Shown here in pieces: positions 1-6,895 of a stretch of DNA of 7,904 nt. This stretch comes from Verrucomicrobiales bacterium (GTDB taxonomy: Bacteria; Verrucomicrobiota; Verrucomicrobiia; Verrucomicrobiales; SKLO01), in the NCBI GenBank assembly GCA_007123195.1, contig SKLO01000431.1:1-7904 (forward strand). Direction: 5' to 3'. The translations under genes and the position numbers were made by a program. The first letter of the stretch is position 1. Every line of letters starts with the position of its first letter. A model generated the notes under the pieces. The model did no database searches, was not told the DNA's origin, and saw nothing but the letters and a program-made list of their open reading frames with translations.

Positions 1-1
1 C

Positions 2-676
2 TCACAGCTGCAGCCGTCGCACCGCGCCGGTGAACGGGTCCAACTGCACCGTGACGAATGTCTCCGGCACGGCGCCGTCGGCGCGTTCGACGTCGACCTC
101 GCGGGCAAAGGTGATGAACCAATGCTCGCGCAGGTCGTCACCACTGCCGACCCGCAGGTTGGTGCCGCCGTCGGGCAGGAAATCAAACGCCACGTAGGTG
201 GCCCCCGCAACCCGCGGACCCTCGTCGGGTGATGCGGGGCGCTCGGGCAGGTCCAGCAGGCTGGAGTGGCGCGGATCCGGCATGGCGATCAGGCTGGTGG
301 CAAAGCGGTGCATGTTGTCGCGCGGCCGGTAGTCGCCGGAGTGATTGTCACGCTGCCACAGCTGCACCCCGCCCCATCGCGGCCGGCCGGATTCCTCGTC
401 GTCCCAGCGGTAGAATCTGACCTGCACCGGGCGGTTTTCGGTGGTGGCCGACTGCTGGGCCACCGTCATGCGCGACAGCACCTCGCCGGCGTCGTTCTGC
501 AGCTGCACGTTGCCGAGGAAGTTGCCCGACATGCCTCCGACCAGCGCCAGCAGGATGCCAAGGATCGTGATCACGACCAGCAACTCGATCAGGGTGAAGC
601 CGCCGTGTCTTCCACGGCGACGGCGCGCAACGGCGATCGGTCGCGGGGTTCGGGCGTGGGATTGGTGTTGGTTCAT
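2..676 (-). CDS. Verru_Chthon cassette protein D, GspH/FimT-like prepilin
   Basis: A 224-residue type IV pilin-like protein, last gene of the B-C-D operon; the TGA at positions 4-2 makes it complete. After a basic leader, the prepilin motif GG|FTLIELLVVITILGILL gives cleavage after Gly26, Phe at +1 and Glu31 at +5, followed by one hydrophobic helix that would hold it in the inner membrane before assembly. The stretch around residues 55-80, with a QQSATTENRPVQVRFYRW run, matches what I recall of cassette protein D and resembles GspH/FimT minor pilins. No cysteine is present. I chose the ATG at 676, which leaves a 26-residue leader. An in-frame ATG at 784 would add 36 residues of arginine-rich, non-family-like sequence and would overlap the end of C by 22 bases. 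Neither start has a clear Shine-Dalgarno. Its role in a pilus-like fibre is inferred from the family; the substrate or function of the cassette is unknown. Confidence 0.88.
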   Translation of the reverse strand: MNQHQSHARTPRPIAVARRRRGRHGGFTLIELLVVITILGILLALVGGMSGNFLGNVQLQNDAGEVLSRMTVAQQSATTENRPVQVRFYRWDDEESGRPRWGGVQLWQRDNHSGDYRPRDNMHRFATSLIAMPDPRHSSLLDLPERPASPDEGPRVAGATYVAFDFLPDGGTNLRVGSGDDLREHWFITFAREVDVERADGAVPETFVTVQLDPFTGAVRRLQL

Positions 677-745
677 CGGAAAACCGGCTGCCTGGCATCG
701 ACGGCGCGGGTCGAGCTGGCTTGTTGGATGTCTGGTATGGTCAAT

Positions 746-761
746 CCGGGCCCCGGCCCGG
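746..761 (-). repeat. GC inverted repeat just after the C stop codon
   Basis: CCGGGCC and GGCCCGG form perfect 7-base arms around a 2-base centre, one base beyond the TGA of gene C and inside the 86-base gap before D. There is no T-run on the minus strand, so it does not look like an intrinsic terminator. It could slow RNA decay or lower expression of D relative to C. In DNA this GC-rich it could also be chance. Confidence 0.3.
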
Positions 762-762
762 C

Positions 763-1893
763 TCAGCCGCCGCGCGGGGTCCATTTGGCCGCCCGCAAGG
801 CCACCGTGGAACTGAACACCCGGTAGCCCAGCCGCTGGTCCCGCAGCGACTGCTCCAGCTGTGCCAGGTCGCTCTCATAGTTGGCGGCATTGGTGAACCA
901 TCCCGGCTCCACGAGCACCGGCTGGGTGGCGCCGTCCTCAAGGCGGGCCGCGGCGCCCTCGTCGAGCGCCACCAAGGTCACCCGCACCAGCGGCGGCAAC
1001 TGGTGCCTGGACGACGGCGGCAGCGAAGGGTTGGCCGAGTCGTAGCTGTAGTTGGGCGCGATGCTGGTGACAGTGGCATTGCCGCCGAAAGTCTGGTTGC
1101 GGCGCTCGACGTCGGCCCGCGACTCGAGCGGCTGGATCACCATCGCGATGATGTTCTCCGCCACCACCCGGCAGAACAGCGGCTCGCGGTTGCTGAACCA
1201 CTCGTTCGAACCCGGCGGCTGGCGGTAGATCGAAAGTTCCTCGGAGGGTTGCCGGTATTCGATCAGCCGGAACCGGTGCCGCGGCTGCCAGGTGCTGCCG
1301 AACTCGCTGACAAACGGCGGCTGGAAACGGCTGCCGTCGCTGAACTCAAGGTAATAGCCCCAGGCGTTCAGCAGCCCGCTGAACTCGCGATACTCGTCGT
1401 CATTGGAGAACCCCAGCGGAGCGGTGAAAAATACCGCGTGCGACGGGGGCGCGGTGGCCTCGCTCAGCAGTTCCGGCGCCTGACCGGTGACAAAACGCAG
1501 CTCCGACTGCGGCACGTAGCGCAGGGGAATCTGACGGCCGCCGCTGGTGGCGTATTCGTAGTCCCAATATGTCTGCAGCGTGGCCTGACTGAGCTTCTGC
1601 GTGATGGCCTCGAACGCCGAGCGCGCCTCCTTGAACTGATACACCTGCCCGGTCACCCGGCTGGTCACGTCCTGCGTGCGCGCCGCCATGCCGGCGATCA
1701 TCACCACCACGAGGGCGAAAATCCCCATGCTGACGAGCAGCTCCACCAGCGAAAAGCCGGCCGGCGTCCGGGCTTCCGAAAGGTCGGGCGCAGGTGCCGG
1801 GGAACGGAGTGACAAGTTCATGGGTTCATCATCCTGGCTGGTGGCCGGCCTGGTCGTGGCCCGCCGCGTGGTCGTTGCGGGTGCCGGGCTCAT
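763..1893 (-). CDS. Verru_Chthon cassette protein C, GspJ/PilW-like prepilin
   Basis: A 376-residue prepilin-like protein. The motif AG|FSLVELLVSMGIFALVVV puts the cleavage after Gly46, with Phe47 at +1 and Glu51 at +5, followed by a hydrophobic helix to about residue 70. The segments around SQATLQTYWDYEY, HAVFFTAPLGF, WGYYLEF, FRLIEYRQPSEELSIY, VVAENIIAMVIQP and APNYSYDS are the ones I recognise as typical of cassette protein C. Size and position match the GspJ/PilW class of minor pilins. One cysteine lies in the globular part (EPLFCRVVAEN). The ATG at 1893 overlaps the B stop as ATGA, which implies translational coupling. A second in-frame ATG at 1821 would give a more usual 22-residue leader and has a weak AGGA 10 bases upstream, so the true start is uncertain. 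Role in a pseudopilus-like assembly is inferred, not shown. Confidence 0.9.
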   Translation of the reverse strand: MSPAPATTTRRATTRPATSQDDEPMNLSLRSPAPAPDLSEARTPAGFSLVELLVSMGIFALVVVMIAGMAARTQDVTSRVTGQVYQFKEARSAFEAITQKLSQATLQTYWDYEYATSGGRQIPLRYVPQSELRFVTGQAPELLSEATAPPSHAVFFTAPLGFSNDDEYREFSGLLNAWGYYLEFSDGSRFQPPFVSEFGSTWQPRHRFRLIEYRQPSEELSIYRQPPGSNEWFSNREPLFCRVVAENIIAMVIQPLESRADVERRNQTFGGNATVTSIAPNYSYDSANPSLPPSSRHQLPPLVRVTLVALDEGAAARLEDGATQPVLVEPGWFTNAANYESDLAQLEQSLRDQRLGYRVFSSTVALRAAKWTPRGG

Positions 1894-2483
1894 GGCATCG
1901 CCACCGGGTCGAGGCTGGCAATCGAGGTGGCAAACGTCCTGATCTGGGGATGGCGCCGACCATCGACGTCAAGCTCGAAAAACTCCAGCCCCACGCCCGG
2001 CACGTCGGTGACATCCACCGACAACCGCCGGACAAAGGGGTTCTTCACGTCGTTGTTCAGGTGCGCCATGGCCCCCGGCAGCACGGCACCGTCGCGCGAC
2101 AGCGACACCCGCGCGGTGAACACCCGGTCCGGATGGCCGGCCCCGGGCAGGCGCTGGCCTTCCTGATTGTAATACAACAGGAAAAAGCCCCCCTGCTCGT
2201 CGACATTGAGAAAGATGTCGTCCGACTGCGGCACATAGTTCTGGTCCACCGACCAGCCCGAGAGCTGGACCTCGCTGACCACCTCCTGCAGGATTTGCGA
2301 CCCGACCGTCAGGGCCGAGGCCTCGCGCGCCTGCTGCAGGCCGGCCGGCAACAGCCCGAACAGCGCCACCAACACGCTGGCAGCGATCGCCACAGTGATG
2401 GCGATTTCGGCCAGAGTGAAGCCTCCGCGCTTGGCTGGGCGGCGGGCGGGAAAACTTCCGGCGCAATCTCGGGGTTCATTCAT
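1890..2483 (-). CDS. Verru_Chthon cassette protein B, GspI/PilV-like prepilin
   Basis: A 197-residue prepilin-like protein and first gene of the minus-strand operon. The basic leader ends in KRGG|FTLAEIAITVAIAASVL, giving cleavage after Gly21, Phe22 at +1 and Glu26 at +5. The following VALFGLLPAGLQQAREA is the hydrophobic helix plus the short LLP(A/V)GL signature I associate with cassette protein B. Length and N-terminus fit the GspI/PilV class of minor pilins. The only cysteine is in the leader and would be removed on cleavage. I chose the ATG at 2483; an in-frame GTG at 2507 would add eight residues and has no better ribosome binding site. The stop overlaps the ATG of C. Transcription probably starts in the divergent region shared with gene A. 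What the assembled complex does is not known from sequence. Confidence 0.88.
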   Translation of the reverse strand: MNEPRDCAGSFPARRPAKRGGFTLAEIAITVAIAASVLVALFGLLPAGLQQAREASALTVGSQILQEVVSEVQLSGWSVDQNYVPQSDDIFLNVDEQGGFFLLYYNQEGQRLPGAGHPDRVFTARVSLSRDGAVLPGAMAHLNNDVKNPFVRRLSVDVTDVPGVGLEFFELDVDGRRHPQIRTFATSIASLDPVAMP

Positions 2484-2548
2484 CGGTCGGCAGGTCAGCG
2501 TGACCACGGGGGGATCGGGGCTTGTCGTCGGCAGACGGGGGCACCGGG

Positions 2549-2590
2549 TTCGGCGATGCAGCCCGCTTTTTCGTTTTACAATGTAAACAC
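2549..2590 (+). promoter_or_regulatory. Candidate promoter for protein A, in a divergent control region
   Basis: TACAAT at 2577-2582 matches the sigma-70 -10 consensus at five of six bases. The best -35 at normal spacing (TTCGGC, 2549-2554) is poor. The start of transcription would fall near 2588-2590. The A/T-rich run from 2567 stands out sharply from the surrounding GC-rich DNA. On the minus strand, TTTACT (2602-2597) and TGTAAA (2580-2575) at 16-base spacing form a possible, weaker promoter for B-C-D, so the two promoters would overlap. This is a consensus match only. Confidence 0.45.
2575..2587. promoter_or_regulatory. Palindromic operator candidate over the -10 box
   Basis: TTTACAATGTAAA is a perfect palindrome of 6-base arms around one central base. 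It contains the predicted -10 of gene A and part of the predicted minus-strand promoter. A dimeric regulator bound here would block both divergent units at once. The regulator is not in the window and the site could be fortuitous, although A/T palindromes are unexpected in this base composition. Confidence 0.35.
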
Positions 2591-2631
2591 CGGAGGAGTA
2601 AAGTGAAATTCACTTTCATATTTCACCGGTG
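2588..2631 (+). promoter_or_regulatory. Structured 5' leader covering a strong Shine-Dalgarno
   Basis: CACCGG (2588-2593) is complementary to CCGGTG (2626-2631) and would close an outer 6-bp stem. Within it, AAAGTGAA (2600-2607) and TTCACTTT (2609-2616) form a perfect 17-bp palindrome that folds as a hairpin with AAAGTG paired to CACTTT. The outer stem takes up the first bases of the Shine-Dalgarno GGAGGAG (2592-2598). This suggests control of translation at the leader, or a second protein operator if it acts as DNA. It begins about where transcription is predicted to start. Confidence 0.4.
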
Positions 2632-2719
2632 CGCCAAACCCCCTGCCGGTTGCCGATGTTCATCCCACCCCGTCTTGCCCCTCGCCCTTCCGGCGTCGCC
2701 TTGGTCACCATCATCATGA
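2603..2719 (+). CDS. Possible 38-residue leader ORF overlapping the A start
   Basis: A GTG at 2603 lies four bases after GGAGGAG, the best ribosome binding site anywhere in the window. It opens a 38-residue frame that begins MKFTFIFHRCAKPP, with the first residue encoded by GTG, and ends at TGA 2717-2719. It is in a different frame from protein A and overlaps A's first 64 bases. The product is rich in Pro, Ser and Cys and resembles no family I know, and its second half is probably only a shadow of the A coding sequence. It could be a leader peptide that couples or attenuates translation of A, or the Shine-Dalgarno could serve A at unusually long range. Protein-level reality is doubtful. Confidence 0.2.
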   Translation: MKFTFIFHRCAKPPAGCRCSSHPVLPLALPASPWSPSS

Positions 2720-5700
2720 TGGTGGCCCTGATGTCGTTTTTGATCATCTCGGTGCTGCTGATCACCACGCGCCATCGCCAGGGAGCCGAACTCTACGCCT
2801 CGGGGCTGGAGGTGCGCCAGTTGTCCGACATCACCGTCAATACCGTGATCGGCCAGCTGCGGCAGGCCACCACCCACCCGTCCTCGGCCGACCGCCCCGT
2901 CGCCTGGGTGTCCCAGCCAGGCGCCATCCGCACCTGGCAGGGCGCCGACCCGGGCAAGCTGTTCAAGCTGTATTCATCCTCCCGGATGGTCGCCGACATC
3001 GGCTCCGAAGGCGCCCGCCAGGCCCTGATCAGCGCCGAAGCGGCCACCCTGGCGACCTGGGGCGACGCCGACGACCCCCGCATCGGCGCCCGCTTCACCG
3101 ACCTCAACCGACCGGTCATCAAGCGCGATGTTGAGGGCAACGAGGAACTTCACTTCCCCATCATCGACCCGCGCGCCGCGGTCGGGTCGGAAGCCGTCGA
3201 GGGATTCGATTTCAATCCCGCCCAAGTGAGCGGCACCGTGCGCTCCGACGGCGACGACGCCCGCCTGCCGATGCCGGTCGAGTGGCTGTATGTGCTGCGG
3301 GACGGCTCGCTCGGCACGCTCGACCCCGGCACCCTGCGATTCATCCCCGCCGTGGCTGGCGGACCGTCGCCCACCCCCGACAACCCGATGGTCGGTCGGA
3401 TCGCGTTCTGGACCGACGACGAATCGACCAAGGTGAACGTCAACACCGCCTCCGAAGGGATCCCCTGGGACAAACCGCGGGCCGACACCACCCAGGAGCG
3501 GGCCTACGCCATGCAGCAGCCCGTGGCCAACGAGGTCCAGCGCTTTCCCGGTCATCCCGCCACCACTTCGCTCAGCTCCGTCCTGTTTCCCAACCGCTAC
3601 GCCGGCAGCGTGGTGCCGCCCGGCAAGTCGGCCATCGACCAGACCGCGCTCGCCGCCATCTATGACCTCGTGCCGCGCGTGTCCTACCGCGACGGCAACA
3701 ACAACCCCGCCGGCTTCTTCGGCAACAACCGCCGCCGCGTTGAATTCGACGACGACCGCCTGTTCGCCTCGTTCGACGAGCTGTTGTTCGATGTCGATCG
3801 CGGGCGCTCGATCGTGCCCTTCGACCAGTTGCGCCGGGCCCGCTTTTTCCTCACCGCCAACTCCCGCTCCCCCGAGATCAACGTCAACGGCCTGCCGCGG
3901 GTGTCCCTGTGGCAGATCGACTCCACCGTCGACCAGTCGGCCCACGTTCCGGCTGCCCGCCGCACCGCCTTCGATGAGCTGATCGGCTTCGCCACCACTC
4001 TCAGCACGCCCGAAGGCTACCGCTACCTCGAGGGCTCGGCCCCCGGCGCCGCCTCCGACCAGTGGGCCGGCGGCGCCTACCATTTCAACCGCATGTCCCC
4101 CGACTCCACCCACCAGGCGCTCTACGGCACCCATGACGGCGGCGGTGGCGAGTTCCAGCGCCGGGTCCGGCGCAACATCGATCTGGTGGACTATCTGGTC
4201 GCCAACGCCGAAATCCGCCCGCCAGGCTACAGCCGGTCGCTGGACGAAAAATACGGCAACTCGGAGCCCGCCACCGGAAGCATGACCATCTCCCGCCGCA
4301 ACGCCCGCGCGGCCGTGCAGAACATGTTCGGCTACGGCCGCTCGCTCAACATGCACGACACCACCCGCATCACCCCCACCCAGCGGGTGCAGCCATGGGG
4401 CGACCGACAATTCGCCCGCGGCTACGTGTCCGGCATCCACTCGCAACAGCCGCGCGGCAGCAACTCCGAGTTCGAGGAATACCGCACCCGCGGGGGCAGC
4501 GCCGCGGGTGCCGGCCCGCTGCTCGCCCTGGGCCAATACGCCACCATCTCGGAACTGGCCATGATCCTGGTCTGCACCAGCGAGTGGCCCGGGCCCGGCC
4601 AGAACGACTTCTTCGGCCAAACCGGCGACCGCACCCACATGCAGGTCGGCCAGCGCATGGTCGGGGTGGAGTTCCTGCCCGAGTGGTTCGTGCCCGGCCT
4701 CGGCTTCCCGATGATCAACTACCGGTTCCACAACCTCATGCTCGACGTCACCGGCACCGTGCGCTGGCAGGATTCCAGCGGCACCGAGCGCACCTCCCAG
4801 CTCCATCGCGGCCTCTACAACCGCCAGATCCTCCACGAATTCGACGAGGGCAATCCGGACGACCCGCAGAACATCCTGCCCAACAAGGTTCTCTGGGGCG
4901 GCTCCGGCGGCCCGGAATGGGCCATCCCCCTGCACAACAACGCCTCCGGCAGCCACCGCGGCTTCTACATGCGCGGCAGCGGCCAGCGCATCCCCATCGA
5001 CCTCGACGTCGAGCACCTCACCCTCGAAAACGTCGTCGTCACCCTCGCCGTGCTCGAAGGCACCCACCCCACTGCCGCCAGCATCAACCGCCGGATCCAG
5101 AATTTCCGCTTCGAGTTCCCCACCACCACCGTGCCGGTGCCCAACAACGACCGCGACATGGGCTGGCGCGTGCCGATGCAATCCCGCATCGCCCGCATCA
5201 ACGAGGGTCAAGGCATGGGCTCGGCCACCGAGTCAGGTTACCCGGATGTCCCCACCGGCAGCGGTTCTCTGGTGCGCGGCGACAACCCCTACCCTGGAAA
5301 TGCCAGCGACCACACCGACGTGGTTCGCTCGCTGATCGTCGGTCACGGCGACTACCGCCTGGTCGCGCTCCACGTCAATCCCGGCCTGTTCGGCCACAGC
5401 AACGTCCGCCACTACAGCAACGACTCGACCACCGGCATCCGCTACGGCTCCCGCCCCATGTTCGCCCCGGCGCCCGGCTACTTCGATCAGGACCAGGCCA
5501 CCGCCCACACCCTGATCGGCTCCGGCGGCGACAGCCGCCGCTTCCCCGGCACCGTGCTGCCGCTGGACCAGAACGGCAGCGGCCGCGGCCTGGTCCCCGG
5601 TGTCACCTACCCCGAGCACCTCCAGCCCGACTTCGCCCACCCTCCGGACGCCGCCGAATTCCGCGTCGCCGTTCCGCCCTCCTACCTGAACCACTACTCC

Positions 5701-6744
5701 ATCGACCCCGCCGTCACCCGCGACTGGGACAACGGCGTCAGCATCGCCCCCGACGGCGCCTACTGGAACAAGGCCGACGAGGGCGCGCGCATGGGCAGCG
5801 TGCCCTACTTCGAGCGGTTGGCGCGCGACTTCGGCCTCGAAGCCAGCGACGAGGACGAGACGTTCTCGCCCAACCGCATCCTGCCCTCCGCCGTCGCCTT
5901 CGGCTCCATCCCCTCGCTGCCCCTGTCCTACGTGCCGTGGACCACGTTCCTGTTCCGCCCCGACCTGACCCCCGGCGGCAGCCACTTCGGCAGCCGCGAC
6001 CGCGGCCTGACGGGACCGCTGCCGGGCGCGCCGCCGGATCACCTGTGGCTCGACCTGTGGTGGATGCCCGTGGTCCAGCCCTACGCCATCTCCGAGCCCT
6101 TCTCCACCGCCGGCAAGATCAACATGAACTACCAGATCCTGCCGTTCACCCACATCACCCGCGCCACCGGCCTGCACGCGGTGCTCAAGTCCGAGGAAAT
6201 CATGGCCATCCCCACCAACGCCGGAGCCAGCTACAAGACCGGCGCCGGCAACGTCCGATGGCGCCACCGCATCGATCCCGAGGAAACCCTCCGCCAATGG
6301 CAGCAGCGCTTCGACTCCGGCGATGTGTTCCTCACCGAATCAGAAATCTGTGAACAATTCCTCGTGCCGTTCGGCCAGACCCTCAACGGCATGCCCCAGT
6401 TCTGGCAAAACCATGCCCTCACCGGCGACAACACGCTCGAGCGCCCCTACGCCAACCTCTACCCGCGCCTGACCACCAAATCGAACGCCTTCCGGGTCCA
6501 CTTCAAGGTCCAGACCTTCATCAAGACGCGCTCGACCGACCCCGACGTGTTCGATCCCGAGCGCGACCGCATCACCGCCGAGTTCGAGGGATCGACCCTG
6601 ATCGAACGCTACCTCGAACCGCGCGACCCGGCGATCCCGGACTACGTCTGGGAAGTCCGCCACGGCCGCCCGCTGTCCGACCTGCCCGCGCTCGACCGCT
6701 TCTACCGCATGCGCGTGCTGGAAACCCGGCGCTTCGCCCCGTGA
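2656..6744 (+). CDS. Verru_Chthon cassette protein A, giant GspK-like component
   Basis: A 1362-residue exported or membrane-anchored protein, divergent from B-C-D. Residues 1-12 are a short basic leader and residues 14-36 (G|VALVTIIMMVALMSFLIIS) a single hydrophobic helix. The G|VALVT start resembles the minor pseudopilin GspK, with Thr rather than Glu at +5. Three related motifs follow: KVNVNTA at about 259-265, EINVNGLPR at 407-415 and GKINMNYQ at 1153-1160. The last sits in a WWMPVVQPYAISEPFSTAGK to LPFTHITRATGLHAVLKSEE region that I recognise as the family signature. The rest is Gly, Asn, Asp and aromatic rich, with only two cysteines (640 and 1232). There is no visible catalytic motif or C-terminal anchor. 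I chose ATG 2656, as this gives a normal prepilin-like leader. A GTG at 2629 would add nine residues. Neither has a properly spaced Shine-Dalgarno. A is presumed to act with B, C and D; its biochemical role is unknown. Confidence 0.88.
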   Translation: MFIPPRLAPRPSGVALVTIIMMVALMSFLIISVLLITTRHRQGAELYASGLEVRQLSDITVNTVIGQLRQATTHPSSADRPVAWVSQPGAIRTWQGADPGKLFKLYSSSRMVADIGSEGARQALISAEAATLATWGDADDPRIGARFTDLNRPVIKRDVEGNEELHFPIIDPRAAVGSEAVEGFDFNPAQVSGTVRSDGDDARLPMPVEWLYVLRDGSLGTLDPGTLRFIPAVAGGPSPTPDNPMVGRIAFWTDDESTKVNVNTASEGIPWDKPRADTTQERAYAMQQPVANEVQRFPGHPATTSLSSVLFPNRYAGSVVPPGKSAIDQTALAAIYDLVPRVSYRDGNNNPAGFFGNNRRRVEFDDDRLFASFDELLFDVDRGRSIVPFDQLRRARFFLTANSRSPEINVNGLPRVSLWQIDSTVDQSAHVPAARRTAFDELIGFATTLSTPEGYRYLEGSAPGAASDQWAGGAYHFNRMSPDSTHQALYGTHDGGGGEFQRRVRRNIDLVDYLVANAEIRPPGYSRSLDEKYGNSEPATGSMTISRRNARAAVQNMFGYGRSLNMHDTTRITPTQRVQPWGDRQFARGYVSGIHSQQPRGSNSEFEEYRTRGGSAAGAGPLLALGQYATISELAMILVCTSEWPGPGQNDFFGQTGDRTHMQVGQRMVGVEFLPEWFVPGLGFPMINYRFHNLMLDVTGTVRWQDSSGTERTSQLHRGLYNRQILHEFDEGNPDDPQNILPNKVLWGGSGGPEWAIPLHNNASGSHRGFYMRGSGQRIPIDLDVEHLTLENVVVTLAVLEGTHPTAASINRRIQNFRFEFPTTTVPVPNNDRDMGWRVPMQSRIARINEGQGMGSATESGYPDVPTGSGSLVRGDNPYPGNASDHTDVVRSLIVGHGDYRLVALHVNPGLFGHSNVRHYSNDSTTGIRYGSRPMFAPAPGYFDQDQATAHTLIGSGGDSRRFPGTVLPLDQNGSGRGLVPGVTYPEHLQPDFAHPPDAAEFRVAVPPSYLNHYSIDPAVTRDWDNGVSIAPDGAYWNKADEGARMGSVPYFERLARDFGLEASDEDETFSPNRILPSAVAFGSIPSLPLSYVPWTTFLFRPDLTPGGSHFGSRDRGLTGPLPGAPPDHLWLDLWWMPVVQPYAISEPFSTAGKINMNYQILPFTHITRATGLHAVLKSEEIMAIPTNAGASYKTGAGNVRWRHRIDPEETLRQWQQRFDSGDVFLTESEICEQFLVPFGQTLNGMPQFWQNHALTGDNTLERPYANLYPRLTTKSNAFRVHFKVQTFIKTRSTDPDVFDPERDRITAEFEGSTLIERYLEPRDPAIPDYVWEVRHGRPLSDLPALDRFYRMRVLETRRFAP
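2706..2724 (+). repeat. 19-bp perfect palindrome inside the start of gene A
   Basis: CACCATCATCATGATGGTG has 9-base arms around one central base, within the codons of the membrane helix of protein A. As RNA it would fold to a 7-bp stem with an ATCAT loop about 50 bases after the ATG, and it contains the stop codon of the small leader ORF. It may be a by-product of Ile and Met codons, or part of the same translational control as the leader. Confidence 0.35.
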
Positions 6745-6748
6745 ACCG

Positions 6749-6770
6749 GCGCCCGCAGGGCGCTCTTTTT
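6749..6770 (+). terminator. Rho-independent terminator of gene A
   Basis: GCGCCC (6749-6754) and GGGCGC (6758-6763) form a perfect 6-bp stem closed by a GCA loop, followed by TCTTTTT (6764-6770). It begins only five bases after the TGA of gene A, so it would end the A transcript alone and separate it from tsaE. The short loop is the only weakness. Confidence 0.7.
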
Positions 6771-6774
6771 GGAG

Positions 6775-6824
6775 GGCGGACACTCCTGTCCGCCTGCCGA
6801 TGGGCAGTGCATGGACGAGCCATG
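6775..6824. repeat. REP-like cluster of three adjacent hairpins
   Basis: Three perfect inverted repeats lie end to end. GGCGGACACTCCTGTCCGCC (6775-6794) has 8-base arms and a CTCC loop. CTGCC and GGCAG (6794-6807) flank GATG. CATGG and CCATG (6810-6824) flank ACGAG. With the terminator this makes four consecutive hairpins. The first contains the core GGACACTCCTGTCC, a motif I recall as dispersed between genes in Verrucomicrobia and related bacteria. Such REP-type elements are often spread by RAYT transposases; none is encoded here. Confidence 0.6.
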
Positions 6825-6895
6825 GGCCCGAGCGAAAGCACCCCCCCAGGCCGGCCACGGTTCCCGCGGTGAGGATCCGGCCCGGGTCCGCGGCC

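Noticed and set aside
721..1812. Plus-strand open frame of 363 codons opposite gene C
   Set aside because: Arg, Leu, His and Gly rich translation without family features. The minus strand carries recognisable cassette protein C.
2603..2719. Programmed -1 frameshift joining the small GTG ORF to protein A
   Set aside because: A -1 shift would be needed, but the run AAACCCCCT is not in the phase of a standard slippery heptamer. Protein A also has its own plausible ATG giving a normal leader.
2974..5211. Long open frame (745 codons) on the minus strand opposite gene A
   Set aside because: Val, Gly and Ala rich low-complexity translation with no recognisable motif. It is an antisense shadow of a GC-rich coding sequence that has clear family features on the plus strand.
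5233..6297. Minus-strand open frame of 354 codons opposite the end of gene A
   Set aside because: Gly, Val and Ala rich, without motifs or a ribosome site. Shadow of gene A.
4395..6353. Long plus-strand open frame (652 codons) inside gene A in another frame
   Set aside because: The translation is almost entirely Arg, Pro, His and Gln, typical of a frame-shifted reading of GC-rich DNA. No domain is visible.
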